A stretch of DNA of 41,758 nucleotides, taken from Clostridia bacterium. GTDB taxonomy: Bacteria; Bacillota; Clostridia; Christensenellales; UBA1242. Positions 22,301 to 27,379 of the stretch are shown one piece after another; position 1 is the first letter of the stretch, and every line of letters begins with the position of its first letter. The stretch lies in NCBI GenBank assembly GCA_017501645.1, contig JAFVWN010000038.1:1-41758 (forward strand), written 5' to 3'. The translations under genes and the position numbers were made by a program. The notes beneath the pieces were generated by a model. It ran no database searches and was not told the origin of the DNA. It worked only from the letters and a program-made list of their open reading frames with translations.

Positions 22301-22767
22301 CACCTGTTAGATTCTATGATTATGTTACATATGTTGCAGAAATTCCTTCTTCAAGTTCTGGAAACATTTCGTCTGCGTTAAGCAGTAGGCAACGAACAGT
22401 TTCGTCTCCAAGTGGTAGTCAAGATATTGATATTGATTCTTATACATATTCTTATACAGTAACTTATACATATAAGGTAGTAAAAAAGACGAGAACGGTA
22501 AAAAAACAAGAAGCAATAAAAGATGAGGAAGGAAATGTAACTGGATATAAGGATGTTTATGTGAAAGAAGATTACGCAACAACAAGTTATCAAGGTTCCT
22601 CAAGTACTGAATCAACTAGGAAAAAAGAGGCGTATAATGCATTAACCACAAAGACACATTACTTTGTTGCATATCTTTCTCCAAGAGAAAAAGGGGTTAA
22701 TCATGAGTCATTTAAGTATTTGAGTAGATTCCCAGTTTTCTTTACTTTGAAGTTCCCTTCTCCATAA
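13303..22767 (+). CDS. Giant membrane-anchored surface protein with InlB-type repeats
   Basis: 3154 residues, starting at ATG 13303 behind AAGGA with 7-base spacing; an in-frame GTG at 13282 is poorer. KKKR followed by a hydrophobic segment (10-34) forms a signal anchor, so the rest is probably outside. Residues about 40-600 alternate short beta strands (YDNKGNLLVGKLFTQISPFV type), suggesting WG- or propeller-like repeats. From about 1075 come InlB B-repeat/Listeria-Bacteroides (Flg_new) units: YTINYY...FQGWFYW...LRVYAKW, YTLEFDANVG...FLGWYL...LTIYAHY, then more near 2163-2370, 2480-2595 and 2763-2920 (FNGWFTAKEGG...ILYAQYTAKSYTI). The last ~230 residues are Ser/Tyr/Lys-rich. There is no LPXTG or second membrane segment, so anchoring is by the N-terminus. 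These repeats are known in adhesins and internalins of Gram-positive bacteria; adhesion is inferred. No frameshift is seen in 9.5 kb. The next lipoprotein gene carries a related repeat. Confidence 0.8.
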   Translation: MFATTKKKRIFLLSMLITLIAIVFVGVGLGVFFLVRDNNSMTLAKRQAVFGRTVNSAVVVPEQAEIDLSNLPSGVEAKNVVMASDRYFVIKTNSSIYVVYDKETSSYVDIGSKVNFNKVDAIYGSLVVLSYGSHITLFNLTSLEVVANLLNVNIIYDSGFLLLTSNNKNPITVYQDSVALVDTYVALLNVESGEVVFEAKGSDDIINVTMSYGMLVASYPSRTEVYKLSNSLVLKKSFENKNEIQEGTNVTSLITNKAYYMSSYYRVFAIHNNLVLIEKSYVVSSAEYDITGLLSNGEHRNYKNSYYVWDLSKNVQFDIDNNGMILEALDVDISRNYFALVRVPINQKTALDSENKLITYYQIVKTKKGYKLVQLVEYDYSKFGQVIGYNGKGLFTTGTSNSAYIGFDGEKEDFKALEVENSKITQSTYNDVVVVSSVQGEKKLYDNKGNLLVGKLFTQISPFVDGGAVALYGDQYYLVSNSGLTRMINGFAEEFSQYVFMGIGYFFVGEEGAYKVCDHTGEIVYDDVNVSLEYNLNAHKVIMVVQSDSVSKVIEITPTEDVFSSKNLIEYFNTFQQERNFAPAKTADASESIRIDRTVNYLTKTEDQNVGGVAQISYNIGFSNLDALTFKPYASLNTKEASMIPGFNQGATGQYTYKVDAPNAGDGKEHTYVFEGAYFVGDEDSYYSLALMRLNENGTFYYMVTLAVRDSYLSKVQAETANKSGATTNMLFYDYRVGVIREVDVLSGNDTLALSYAEMKTKLVATMWQEGGLPNQTPYKPSGQDNITITPRQVDLEYAGFDGGLIFTSTEASAMSIQFTIRNTYEATNQKSKVVGNGETKDCGRYTLSYSGSTLSVNVKPGYFLTYFDINVGNATDALYTNLTSGSLIGSSVNIISSATFTVPYASYIQLTGVTIVESFSHLNLIRYNKDIREKLDASGNVVMDEEDEEPILEVYELEEYEELGMLYFYYGYGSDVRTERNPAQIGFLDFKKRTSVEIPEKDGYTFKSYTLVNIEEKNVRTQVVEIINKEGNLTIIPGTDAVAGEEKYYADNYLLPTSGLSAYFLEAIYEAKTYTINYYMDKHNYDLGRNELWDSNDNLTRKQILTEIKYFDYITELHDITTDDYNLDNNPVPMAESCIYRGFDFQGWFYWDAENEEEVELEIGDIYTTVGNLRVYAKWEAQVYTLEFDANVGENGAYQDITVGGYPYNIDSAYFTKDFDYYNDEDPTLNVNITAGSEFDQDQPIVKQITYAGMYGSLPALEGRSVQPNSGIEEYVFLGWYLHKDLNAVNDSYESLITGEDTNGNPIVNLTSGSLVNIIPPIVDAETEERKLTIYAHYRRIVYSYTLTSTVDSMALGDDNKELPFALKYTVEGSTAKGVKALYSTDSKYESYNKGSSYEGQDCNKWSLQDAIDPTYTFYMVQGEQVKINAFVGEGYYVSAVVFKLPDYRGGQYEAVMRGLWEAETQDQFEFAEELEGEIGSGVGNIECYSSGFNIQVMMEEFYASIANHTDVNPLCIDVEIQFSSMKFTNEFNVSGVYKGEVKEGQEPPVVAGDGRVTNENGEIITKQENIIYGYTNTYKTMSGASSTSSNVANSYLKSVTLDDVTLITFEYEYGYESVPSIISTTPVFYHIMSANVSPKSSEWKKEGDGTTYKTDTYELAFETETGTLIFTLKSIYYYVKADTSLNYYVYELKIKSKKDHLVDVCYEDVRSIVEFKLYDVDYSTEDNGLIPNEDTASIQKRATITVAEGTNNYNGYYTQGEDTISPTQYIRYNILPTENYFISSISISYNGSERYIIAFPTIAINNDGGSINISQTAGFEIYGASSPLLRNENTVLFKSTNISVSWLSGRGFAVTINQIRHKVAISLTMLEYKLFQVQTPGSNDTTFEINQELASAKGNNFPTNVAIPAGVYYYKETGVVGTSQETITYCNWVIAGKQDGLDTITVKPDISGKIAYKVRSVIPSGMNDVIRVDEDGFAQYDTTNTSQNGHKAAVELAVDTAGFLVNSYLGRGTKKLDSIIDSGIVPKNDTEVGHIYTLDSNAFVFGGKQGPFSTIMATYCDPTTAEYANKQYDNAYINVSFTGGTITLSVHEIEGYMLSSIIVELYIVEAGTGGVGEATKIYTILPDAVEVSSSGSRVNITITIPKLKNSQYELRIFQKPIEYEVVYDSANSAGDTNPATGTVEKTKHLYNVPSTVRTDATYIKEGYTAIGYSKEKKTGSDLTEADCYFLLPGFVDDADKNKSSAINENLWTGTEATANKTVILYAVYKANEYNIIYNTNDNTMGNGSSPAETTTEISKTVVFDKQFGALNVIKRFGYTFNGWFTAKEGGIKVQEGNTLDIELFNKIKNPEDDKSVILYAQYTAKSYTISIILNDRANGNGSSDAVCESGSLSQTLTFDDDSKKFVYPTITRVGYDYKGLRSEMTNAIDAKALTSADYLSATDFNWQFMVSSGFDNDQINQIDNAQSMMVYCTYTPKAFKMYVNLNNTKMANYGDEVTVVYDGRSYVEKDHYVDGLEITIEFDALLGTLPTITMQGYSLIGFYQSKSYDKENIGVGALNETTPLDFELFEVLTYTNSSNVDTALKSLYESGKYTFSIYAQYGIKEMEISTTGSTASIVKLVNGVGSYSVTNGASFGSGSNSVIGEYGCDAIVDILPATGYFVSSLTISYVGETGAGVITVIFTFDNQKEQVSYVASGGVSSGIGSFGKLNGDYATVAEGMYLMHTGYSQYTNSLKTFRVVLGFEYVMESISVEVTETPLLFTATFMVPNTSGWEQYTQKLVPYGSKNFDSDITNPSLVGKSFMYWSTDKSGNGVLDSSVTIVTNTSYYAHFVDESASASVSFWIWNPEAGYYELIETVNGSGEFSGAMPSPSTDAWPGGSSYYFSGWQVLGYKPSSPIYRERGNFDGEYQVYGELNVYACYHNKGFTEPSYSTSVKAVTGNATSNGSPSISSNKNFTLSDVGKTVKDYYYYKKKVTFRVTIKTVDLYKYEYNRTGEYSPVRFYDYVTYVAEIPSSSSGNISSALSSRQRTVSSPSGSQDIDIDSYTYSYTVTYTYKVVKKTRTVKKQEAIKDEEGNVTGYKDVYVKEDYATTSYQGSSSTESTRKKEAYNALTTKTHYFVAYLSPREKGVNHESFKYLSRFPVFFTLKFPSP

Positions 22768-22783
22768 AATTATAAAATATTTC

Positions 22784-22833
22784 AAAAACATAGAAAAAAT
22801 AGTTGATTTAGTTTGACACTTTTCTATGTTTTT
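22784..22833 (+). terminator. 14-bp inverted repeat: terminator of the giant gene or operator
   Basis: AAAAACATAGAAAA (22784-22797) and TTTTCTATGTTTTT (22820-22833) are perfect inverted copies with a 22-base loop. The right arm ends in five T, as for a terminator. It also occupies the spacer between -35 and -10 of the next promoter, so it could be an operator. Confidence 0.55.
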
Positions 22834-22841
22834 GAGATAAT
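22813..22841 (+). promoter_or_regulatory. Sigma-A-type promoter of the lipoprotein gene
   Basis: -35 TTGACA (22813-22818), 17-base spacer, -10 GATAAT (22836-22841). It overlaps the inverted repeat at 22784-22833. Confidence 0.7.
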
Positions 22842-22877
22842 ATATTTAGAGTATGCTAAAATAAAGAGGTTAAAAAA

Positions 22878-23531
22878 ATGAAAAAATTTATTAAAAGTTT
22901 ATCTTTAATATGCTTGGCTATTTTAATGGTGTGTCCATTAATGCTTGCAGGTTGTTCTAAGAACTATACTGTAACTGTTGAAAAGGTTGGAGGTGGAACA
23001 AGTCAAATCCTATCTCACGCAACAGAGGGTGTTAATGTAGTAGGTAATAACACTGTTGAAAAAGGTGACAAGTTTGAAATTGCAATTAAGCCAGAAAATG
23101 GTTATGTGATTGGGGAAATCTATATTGATAATGAAGAATATACTGAGACATTTACTCCAGAATACCACGAGTTGTATATTGATGATATTAAAGCAGACCA
23201 CAAGATAAAAGTAGTATTTGAAGCTATTGATAGATTTGTTACTTTCCAATGTCTTGAAGATGGTAACACTGGTGTGTATGTTACATATAACCAAACAATC
23301 ACTCAAGGAACAACTGTTATCTTATATAATGGTGTTGCAACTGTAAAACACGATATGGTATTAGACCTTGAGCAAAAGTTTGCTTATGGTACAGGCGAAG
23401 GTAAGATTGCTTGGAAGTTATGGAATGGCACAACAGAAATCACTCCTGAACCACAAATGTTAATCAAAGGTAACTATATCTTTAGAGTGGCAATGACAAA
23501 AGCTGAAATTGATGCGATTTTAGTAGGTTAA
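22878..23531 (+). CDS. Lipoprotein with divergent InlB-type repeat
   Basis: 217 residues; AGAGG lies 8 bases before the ATG. Signal peptide with lipobox LAGC (Cys 26), so it is predicted to be lipid-anchored on the outer face of the membrane. Residues about 30-115 read YTVTVEKVGGG...GDKFEIAIKPENGYVIGEIYID...DHKIKVVFEA, the pattern of the divergent InlB B-repeat domain (Flg_new_2 type): a GDK turn, an ENGY turn and a terminal V-x-F strand. The second half (about 116-217) is a beta-rich domain I do not recognise. It lies directly after the giant InlB-repeat protein with its own promoter, and may share its surface role. Function unknown. Confidence 0.75.
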   Translation: MKKFIKSLSLICLAILMVCPLMLAGCSKNYTVTVEKVGGGTSQILSHATEGVNVVGNNTVEKGDKFEIAIKPENGYVIGEIYIDNEEYTETFTPEYHELYIDDIKADHKIKVVFEAIDRFVTFQCLEDGNTGVYVTYNQTITQGTTVILYNGVATVKHDMVLDLEQKFAYGTGEGKIAWKLWNGTTEITPEPQMLIKGNYIFRVAMTKAEIDAILVG

Positions 23532-23543
23532 TTTAAAAATAAT

Positions 23544-23601
23544 AAAAAGACAGCAAAAAAAGTGAACTTTAGGGTTTGCATTGGTATTGCTGTCTTTTTT
23601 T
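23544..23601 (+). terminator. Rho-independent terminator
   Basis: Stem AAAAAGACAGCAA / TTGCTGTCTTTTT with a 30-base loop and a long T-run, after the lipoprotein gene. Confidence 0.8.
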
Positions 23602-23750
23602 TGTGTTTTTATAACAATATTGAATAACAGATACATAAAGAAAAACAGATATTCTTCTAAAAAATTAATGTTGTAAAAAAAGTTAACACAAATTCGTTTT
23701 TTAGGATATAAACTCTGTTATTAATGGATGTATTTATCAAATAGGAAAAC

Positions 23751-23783
23751 AAAAAAACAAACCGAATATGGCTTGTTTTTTTT
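23751..23783 (-). terminator. Terminator of the permease gene (minus strand)
   Basis: On the minus strand AAAAAACAAGCC pairs with GGTTTGTTTTTT (one G-U pair). It lies about 77 bases beyond the permease stop. It could also work on the plus strand with one mismatch. No gene is seen between 23602 and 23859. Confidence 0.75.
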
Positions 23784-23859
23784 TGTTGTTTATAGTTGGT
23801 AAATATAGGTTAGCTTTAGTGAAAAAAACAGGATTGTATATTAATTTTAAATTATTATA

Positions 23860-24912
23860 TTAAAATCCTATTAGTTGGATTATGTAACCAATGGTTATAC
23901 CAATGGCGAGCATTGCTCCAAGTAAAGCAAAGTTCTGCTTGATATTTTTATTTTGTTTGAATAGTACTACAAAACCAATACCTGCATTGACTATAAGACC
24001 TGCAACATATGCACCAAATCCAATGCCTCCAATAGTATAAAGTTCAGTTATAAGTACGGAGCTTGCACAGTTAGGTATAAGTCCAACAACTGCTGAGAGG
24101 AGAGGTGCGAAAGCTTTACTGCTGAGTAGGAAGTTTTTGATACTGTCCTCGCCAACAAGTTCTACAAGTCCCTCAAAAATTATGTTAATAATTAAAATGA
24201 ATGCAAAAATTTTAAGTGTATGTATAAGTGGATGAAGAAGAAATCTTTTTGCTTTTGCTTTTTTGGAATCATCTTCAATATCGTGTCCACAACATCCAGT
24301 GTGATGAGATTTATTGTGTTCGTCAGTTTCTTGGTTATCGTGATTGTGTTCTTCTTCGTGATTATGATGGGGTTCGGTTTCGTTGTGTTCGTGATTATGT
24401 TCTTCGCTGTGTTCTTGTGTTTGAGTAAGTTGTTCTTCGTTTGATTTAAGTTCTTGAGAAGTTTCATTTTGTTTTTTGTCTGTCTTTTTATGATAATCTT
24501 CTAGCGAAAGGTGTTTTTCATTTGCTTTTTTAAAAATCAAATCAACTAAGTAACCTACAAGTATAGCCACGAAAAATTTTATTAAAAGCAAAGGTATTAA
24601 TGAAAGTGCTTTATCTGGGTTTACAATCAAAAGAGGAATAGCTTCATCACTTGTTGCAATATAGACTGCAAGAAGTGTACCAATCTTGATTTTCCTTGAT
24701 GCAAAAAGGTCTGTTGCAACAACTGAGAACCCGCATTGCGGTACAAGTCCAAATCCCGCACCAAAAAGAGTAGCCCACTTTCCGGATAATAACTTAGAGT
24801 GTTGCATTTTGCGTGCAGAAAAATACTCGATTACTTCAATCAAGATGTAAGACAAAAGTAGCCAAGGAAGAAGTATGGCTGAGTGTTTTAGTGCGTGTAA
24901 AATAAAATGCAT
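23860..24912 (-). CDS. Putative heavy-metal/manganese exporter, ArsP_2-type permease
   Basis: 350 residues from the ATG at 24912-24910, which has AGAGGT upstream; an earlier ATG at 24939 would add 9 residues and has no ribosome site. The two halves carry the paired signature loops GLVPQCGFSVVATDLF and GLIPNCASSVLITELY, inside an internal repeat of hydrophobic helices. This is the fold of the putative 10-TM heavy-metal exporter family (ArsP_2, often called putative manganese transporter). The halves are joined by a long cytosolic loop with more than 15 His in HNHEH/HHNHEEEHNHD-type runs and TGCCGH, a likely metal-sensing or buffering segment. It sits alone, divergent from the unknown membrane protein at 25108. 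Substrate is uncertain: Mn, Zn, Co/Ni and arsenicals are all possible. Confidence 0.8.
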   Translation of the reverse strand: MHFILHALKHSAILLPWLLLSYILIEVIEYFSARKMQHSKLLSGKWATLFGAGFGLVPQCGFSVVATDLFASRKIKIGTLLAVYIATSDEAIPLLIVNPDKALSLIPLLLIKFFVAILVGYLVDLIFKKANEKHLSLEDYHKKTDKKQNETSQELKSNEEQLTQTQEHSEEHNHEHNETEPHHNHEEEHNHDNQETDEHNKSHHTGCCGHDIEDDSKKAKAKRFLLHPLIHTLKIFAFILIINIIFEGLVELVGEDSIKNFLLSSKAFAPLLSAVVGLIPNCASSVLITELYTIGGIGFGAYVAGLIVNAGIGFVVLFKQNKNIKQNFALLGAMLAIGITIGYIIQLIGF

Positions 24913-24974
24913 TTTTGTACCTCTTATATAATATACCACATTTTTAAGAAAATGCCTAATATATTAACTGAATT

Positions 24975-25003
24975 AATATAAATTTTTCGTCAAAAAATGT
25001 CAA
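24975..25003 (-). promoter_or_regulatory. Promoter of the permease gene (minus strand)
   Basis: On the minus strand: -35 TTGACA (25003-24998), 17-base spacer, -10 TATATT (24980-24975). I found no yybP-ykoY (Mn) riboswitch in the short leader. Confidence 0.7.
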
Positions 25004-25049
25004 TAGATTTCAAAAAATAAATAATGTTTTTTAAGGTTGCTCATTTTGT

Positions 25050-25078
25050 TTTACTTGCAGAAATGTTTATGATATAAT
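25050..25078 (+). promoter_or_regulatory. Promoter with extended -10 of the membrane protein gene
   Basis: -35 TTTACT (25050-25055), 17-base spacer, -10 TATAAT (25073-25078) preceded by TGA. Confidence 0.7.
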
Positions 25079-25107
25079 AACCATAATAATAAATAAAAGA
25101 GGATTTT

Positions 25108-26319
25108 ATGAAAGATAATATTGAACAAATTGAGGATGCTGTTTACAAACCGGGCAAGCGTTCTGTGGTTACAGGTGAAAAGATAAAACATAAGAGTGTT
25201 AGAAGAATAAAAAAAGAGCATAAAGAAAGAGCTAAAGAGGATAGAAAAGAACAAAAAATCTTAGATAAAAAGATTGAAAAGATGGACAGAAAGTTCAAAA
25301 AGACTCAAGTTACTGTTGAATCAACAACAATCTCTCAAAATGATGCAGACGAGGGCTTTTTAAAAGAAGGTATAAATAATGAGGCTGTAAGTGATGGGGT
25401 TGAAGTGAAAAATTCTGCTCAAGAAAAAATCCTAATAGTAAGAAGAGTTGAAAAGGGCGGGCCTGTAACACTAAAAAGAAAAGTGCTAAATGTTATAAGT
25501 TTCTTTTTGGTTGGTATTGTTGCTGTTGTTTTTGGATATATGGCAGGAAACTTCTATATAGCAAATGTTCTTAACAAAGTAGACTATGGTGCGTTTAAAG
25601 AGGCTGAGTTAAGGCAAGACGGACAATTAATGTATAACACAATTAAGACATCAGGAAGGGCTATTGACCAGTTTAGTGCTGTTGAACTTTTTGTTGGTGC
25701 AGAGTATATGCTCGGCACACAAGTAAATTACTATGCGGATATAGAGGGTTCTATTCAACCAAGTATTGGTAGTACTCAGGTTATTTGGGGTTATAAGAGT
25801 AAGCAAGACAATATCTATGATTGTGAACAAGTTTCTAAAGGTATGGTTTCTGTAGCTGAAAGATACACTTGGGATGTAAGCACTCAAACAGCTAATATTT
25901 ATAAAGCAAGCAAGATTGCAACCAATAAAGCAGAGTATCCAAGTGACCCAACTTGGGTTATGGATTTGGATGAATACAGAGATGAATACGGAACCGCTCC
26001 GGATTCTCCTTGTGTTCCATATATTGTTTCAAACAAAACATATTTAGAGGGAACTGATAAGGTTACAAAATTAAAAGACGGAACTTATCAATTAACATTC
26101 CAACTTAAAACAGATGCTTCAGTAATTAACTATATTAAACAAATGAAGCATATGGCAGGACTTCCTGATTATCCAAACTTTAAAAGCATATATGTAACAG
26201 CAATTATTGATAGTGATTTGAAGTTAACATATTTAAGATATGACGAATCTTACAATGTAATGTACTTTGGTGTAATGGCAAGTTGTTCTGGATTTGTTCA
26301 ATATGACTTTTCTTATTAA
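25108..26319 (+). CDS. Single-pass membrane protein of unknown function
   Basis: 403 residues; AGAGGA ribosome site. The N-terminal ~125 residues are cytoplasmic and very rich in Lys, Arg and Glu (RRIKKEHKERAKEDRKEQK), likely helical or coiled-coil. One membrane helix follows at about 127-150 (VISFFLVGIVAVVFGYMAG), after a basic stretch that fits an N-in topology. The outer ~250 residues form a beta-rich domain with few Cys and no catalytic motif I recognise. The downstream dehydrogenase begins 32 bases after the stop without a terminator, so both are probably one transcript. I do not recognise the family; a cell-envelope role is a guess from topology. Confidence 0.65.
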   Translation: MKDNIEQIEDAVYKPGKRSVVTGEKIKHKSVRRIKKEHKERAKEDRKEQKILDKKIEKMDRKFKKTQVTVESTTISQNDADEGFLKEGINNEAVSDGVEVKNSAQEKILIVRRVEKGGPVTLKRKVLNVISFFLVGIVAVVFGYMAGNFYIANVLNKVDYGAFKEAELRQDGQLMYNTIKTSGRAIDQFSAVELFVGAEYMLGTQVNYYADIEGSIQPSIGSTQVIWGYKSKQDNIYDCEQVSKGMVSVAERYTWDVSTQTANIYKASKIATNKAEYPSDPTWVMDLDEYRDEYGTAPDSPCVPYIVSNKTYLEGTDKVTKLKDGTYQLTFQLKTDASVINYIKQMKHMAGLPDYPNFKSIYVTAIIDSDLKLTYLRYDESYNVMYFGVMASCSGFVQYDFSY

Positions 26320-26351
26320 AAACGCAAAAATAAATGCATAAATGGTGAAAA

Positions 26352-27239
26352 ATGGCTAAAAAACACTGGTTTTACGGAAAAAATATACTTTTGACAGGTG
26401 TTTCAAGTGGTATTGGTTTTTATATGGCAAAGATGTTTGCGAGCAAATATTCTTGCAATGTTTTTGGTGTTGGACGAAATATAGAGAAACTTGAAAACGC
26501 AAAAAAAGTAATAGATGAAGAGATAGAAAAATTTTCTAAAACAAAAAAAGGCAAACTTTCAAAGAGGGGTAGTTTTGAGTATTTAAGCAAAGATATTTCT
26601 TCTTTTGAAAGTTGGCAGGATATTAAAAAAATATTAGGTGAAAGAGATTTTTCTGTTGATATCTTAATTAATAATGCTGGGATAATGCTTCCATTTGATA
26701 GGTTTGAAAATCAAACGCCTGAAGATGTTAAAAAGGTTTTTGAGACAAATTTCTTTGCACATATTTATTCTTATAAAGTTTTTTTAGAAGACTTGAAAAG
26801 GGTAAAGGGTGCGATTATAAACATCTCAAGTTCCTCAGCCCTCTGTCCAGTTGCGGGTGAGGCTGTATATGGAGCTAGTAAGTCAGCCGATAAAAGTTTT
26901 ACAGAGGCAATCTCAATTGAGCATAAAAAACAACTTTATATCGCATATGTTTGCCCTGGGTTTACAAGTACTGATTTGTTTAGAAACGAAGAGGGTATGA
27001 GTAAGCTTGTAAAGAGTGTTTGTATGCCTGCTGAGAAAATGGCGAAGAAGATTATTAGGAGGCTGGCAAGAAAAAAGAGAAGAATTGTGCTTGGTATTGA
27101 CGCACATTTTATGAGTGGTCTTAATAGGCTTGCTCCAAGAACTGCATCTAGTACAATTAGTGGAGTTTTAAAAGTAAGTAAAGACCCAATGTTTGATAAA
27201 GTATATCCGGAAAATAAACAAAAAAGAAAAGTAAAATAG
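26352..27239 (+). CDS. Short-chain dehydrogenase/reductase
   Basis: 295 residues. Rossmann-fold oxidoreductase of the classical SDR type: cofactor-binding TGVSSGIG (15-22), NNAG in strand 4, NISSSSA with the catalytic Ser, and Y173-x3-K177 (YGASK). GRN after strand 2 suggests NADPH preference, an inference only. The C-terminal ~60 residues are Lys/Arg-rich and longer than in the core family, resembling membrane-associated 3-ketosphinganine or acyl-type reductases, but substrate cannot be read. The ribosome site is weak (GGTG), consistent with coupling to the upstream membrane protein gene 32 bases away. Confidence 0.85.
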   Translation: MAKKHWFYGKNILLTGVSSGIGFYMAKMFASKYSCNVFGVGRNIEKLENAKKVIDEEIEKFSKTKKGKLSKRGSFEYLSKDISSFESWQDIKKILGERDFSVDILINNAGIMLPFDRFENQTPEDVKKVFETNFFAHIYSYKVFLEDLKRVKGAIINISSSSALCPVAGEAVYGASKSADKSFTEAISIEHKKQLYIAYVCPGFTSTDLFRNEEGMSKLVKSVCMPAEKMAKKIIRRLARKKRRIVLGIDAHFMSGLNRLAPRTASSTISGVLKVSKDPMFDKVYPENKQKRKVK

Positions 27240-27266
27240 GAGGAGTGAAACGCTCTTCCTTTTTTA
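27238..27266 (+). terminator. Rho-independent terminator overlapping the SDR stop codon
   Basis: Stem AGGAGGAGTG / CGCTCTTCCT with an AAA loop, then TTTTTT. The first two bases are the end of the TAG. Confidence 0.85.
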
Positions 27267-27313
27267 ATGTAAAAAGAAAGAATTATAATTTTTTTGAATA
27301 AATTCAAAATAAG

Positions 27314-27343
27314 TTGCTCAATAAGTTTTAAGTATGTTATTAT
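27314..27343 (+). promoter_or_regulatory. Promoter of the flavin oxidoreductase-cysS operon
   Basis: -35 TTGCTC (27314-27319), 18-base spacer, -10 TATTAT (27338-27343) with the extended element TGT. Confidence 0.6.
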
Positions 27344-27379
27344 GTATTTAAGTTAAAAATTGTCCTTGGAGGGAATTTT

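Noticed and set aside
24913-25003. Manganese (yybP-ykoY) riboswitch before the permease
   Set aside because: The leader is short (about 55 bases) and lacks the paired conserved loops of that riboswitch.
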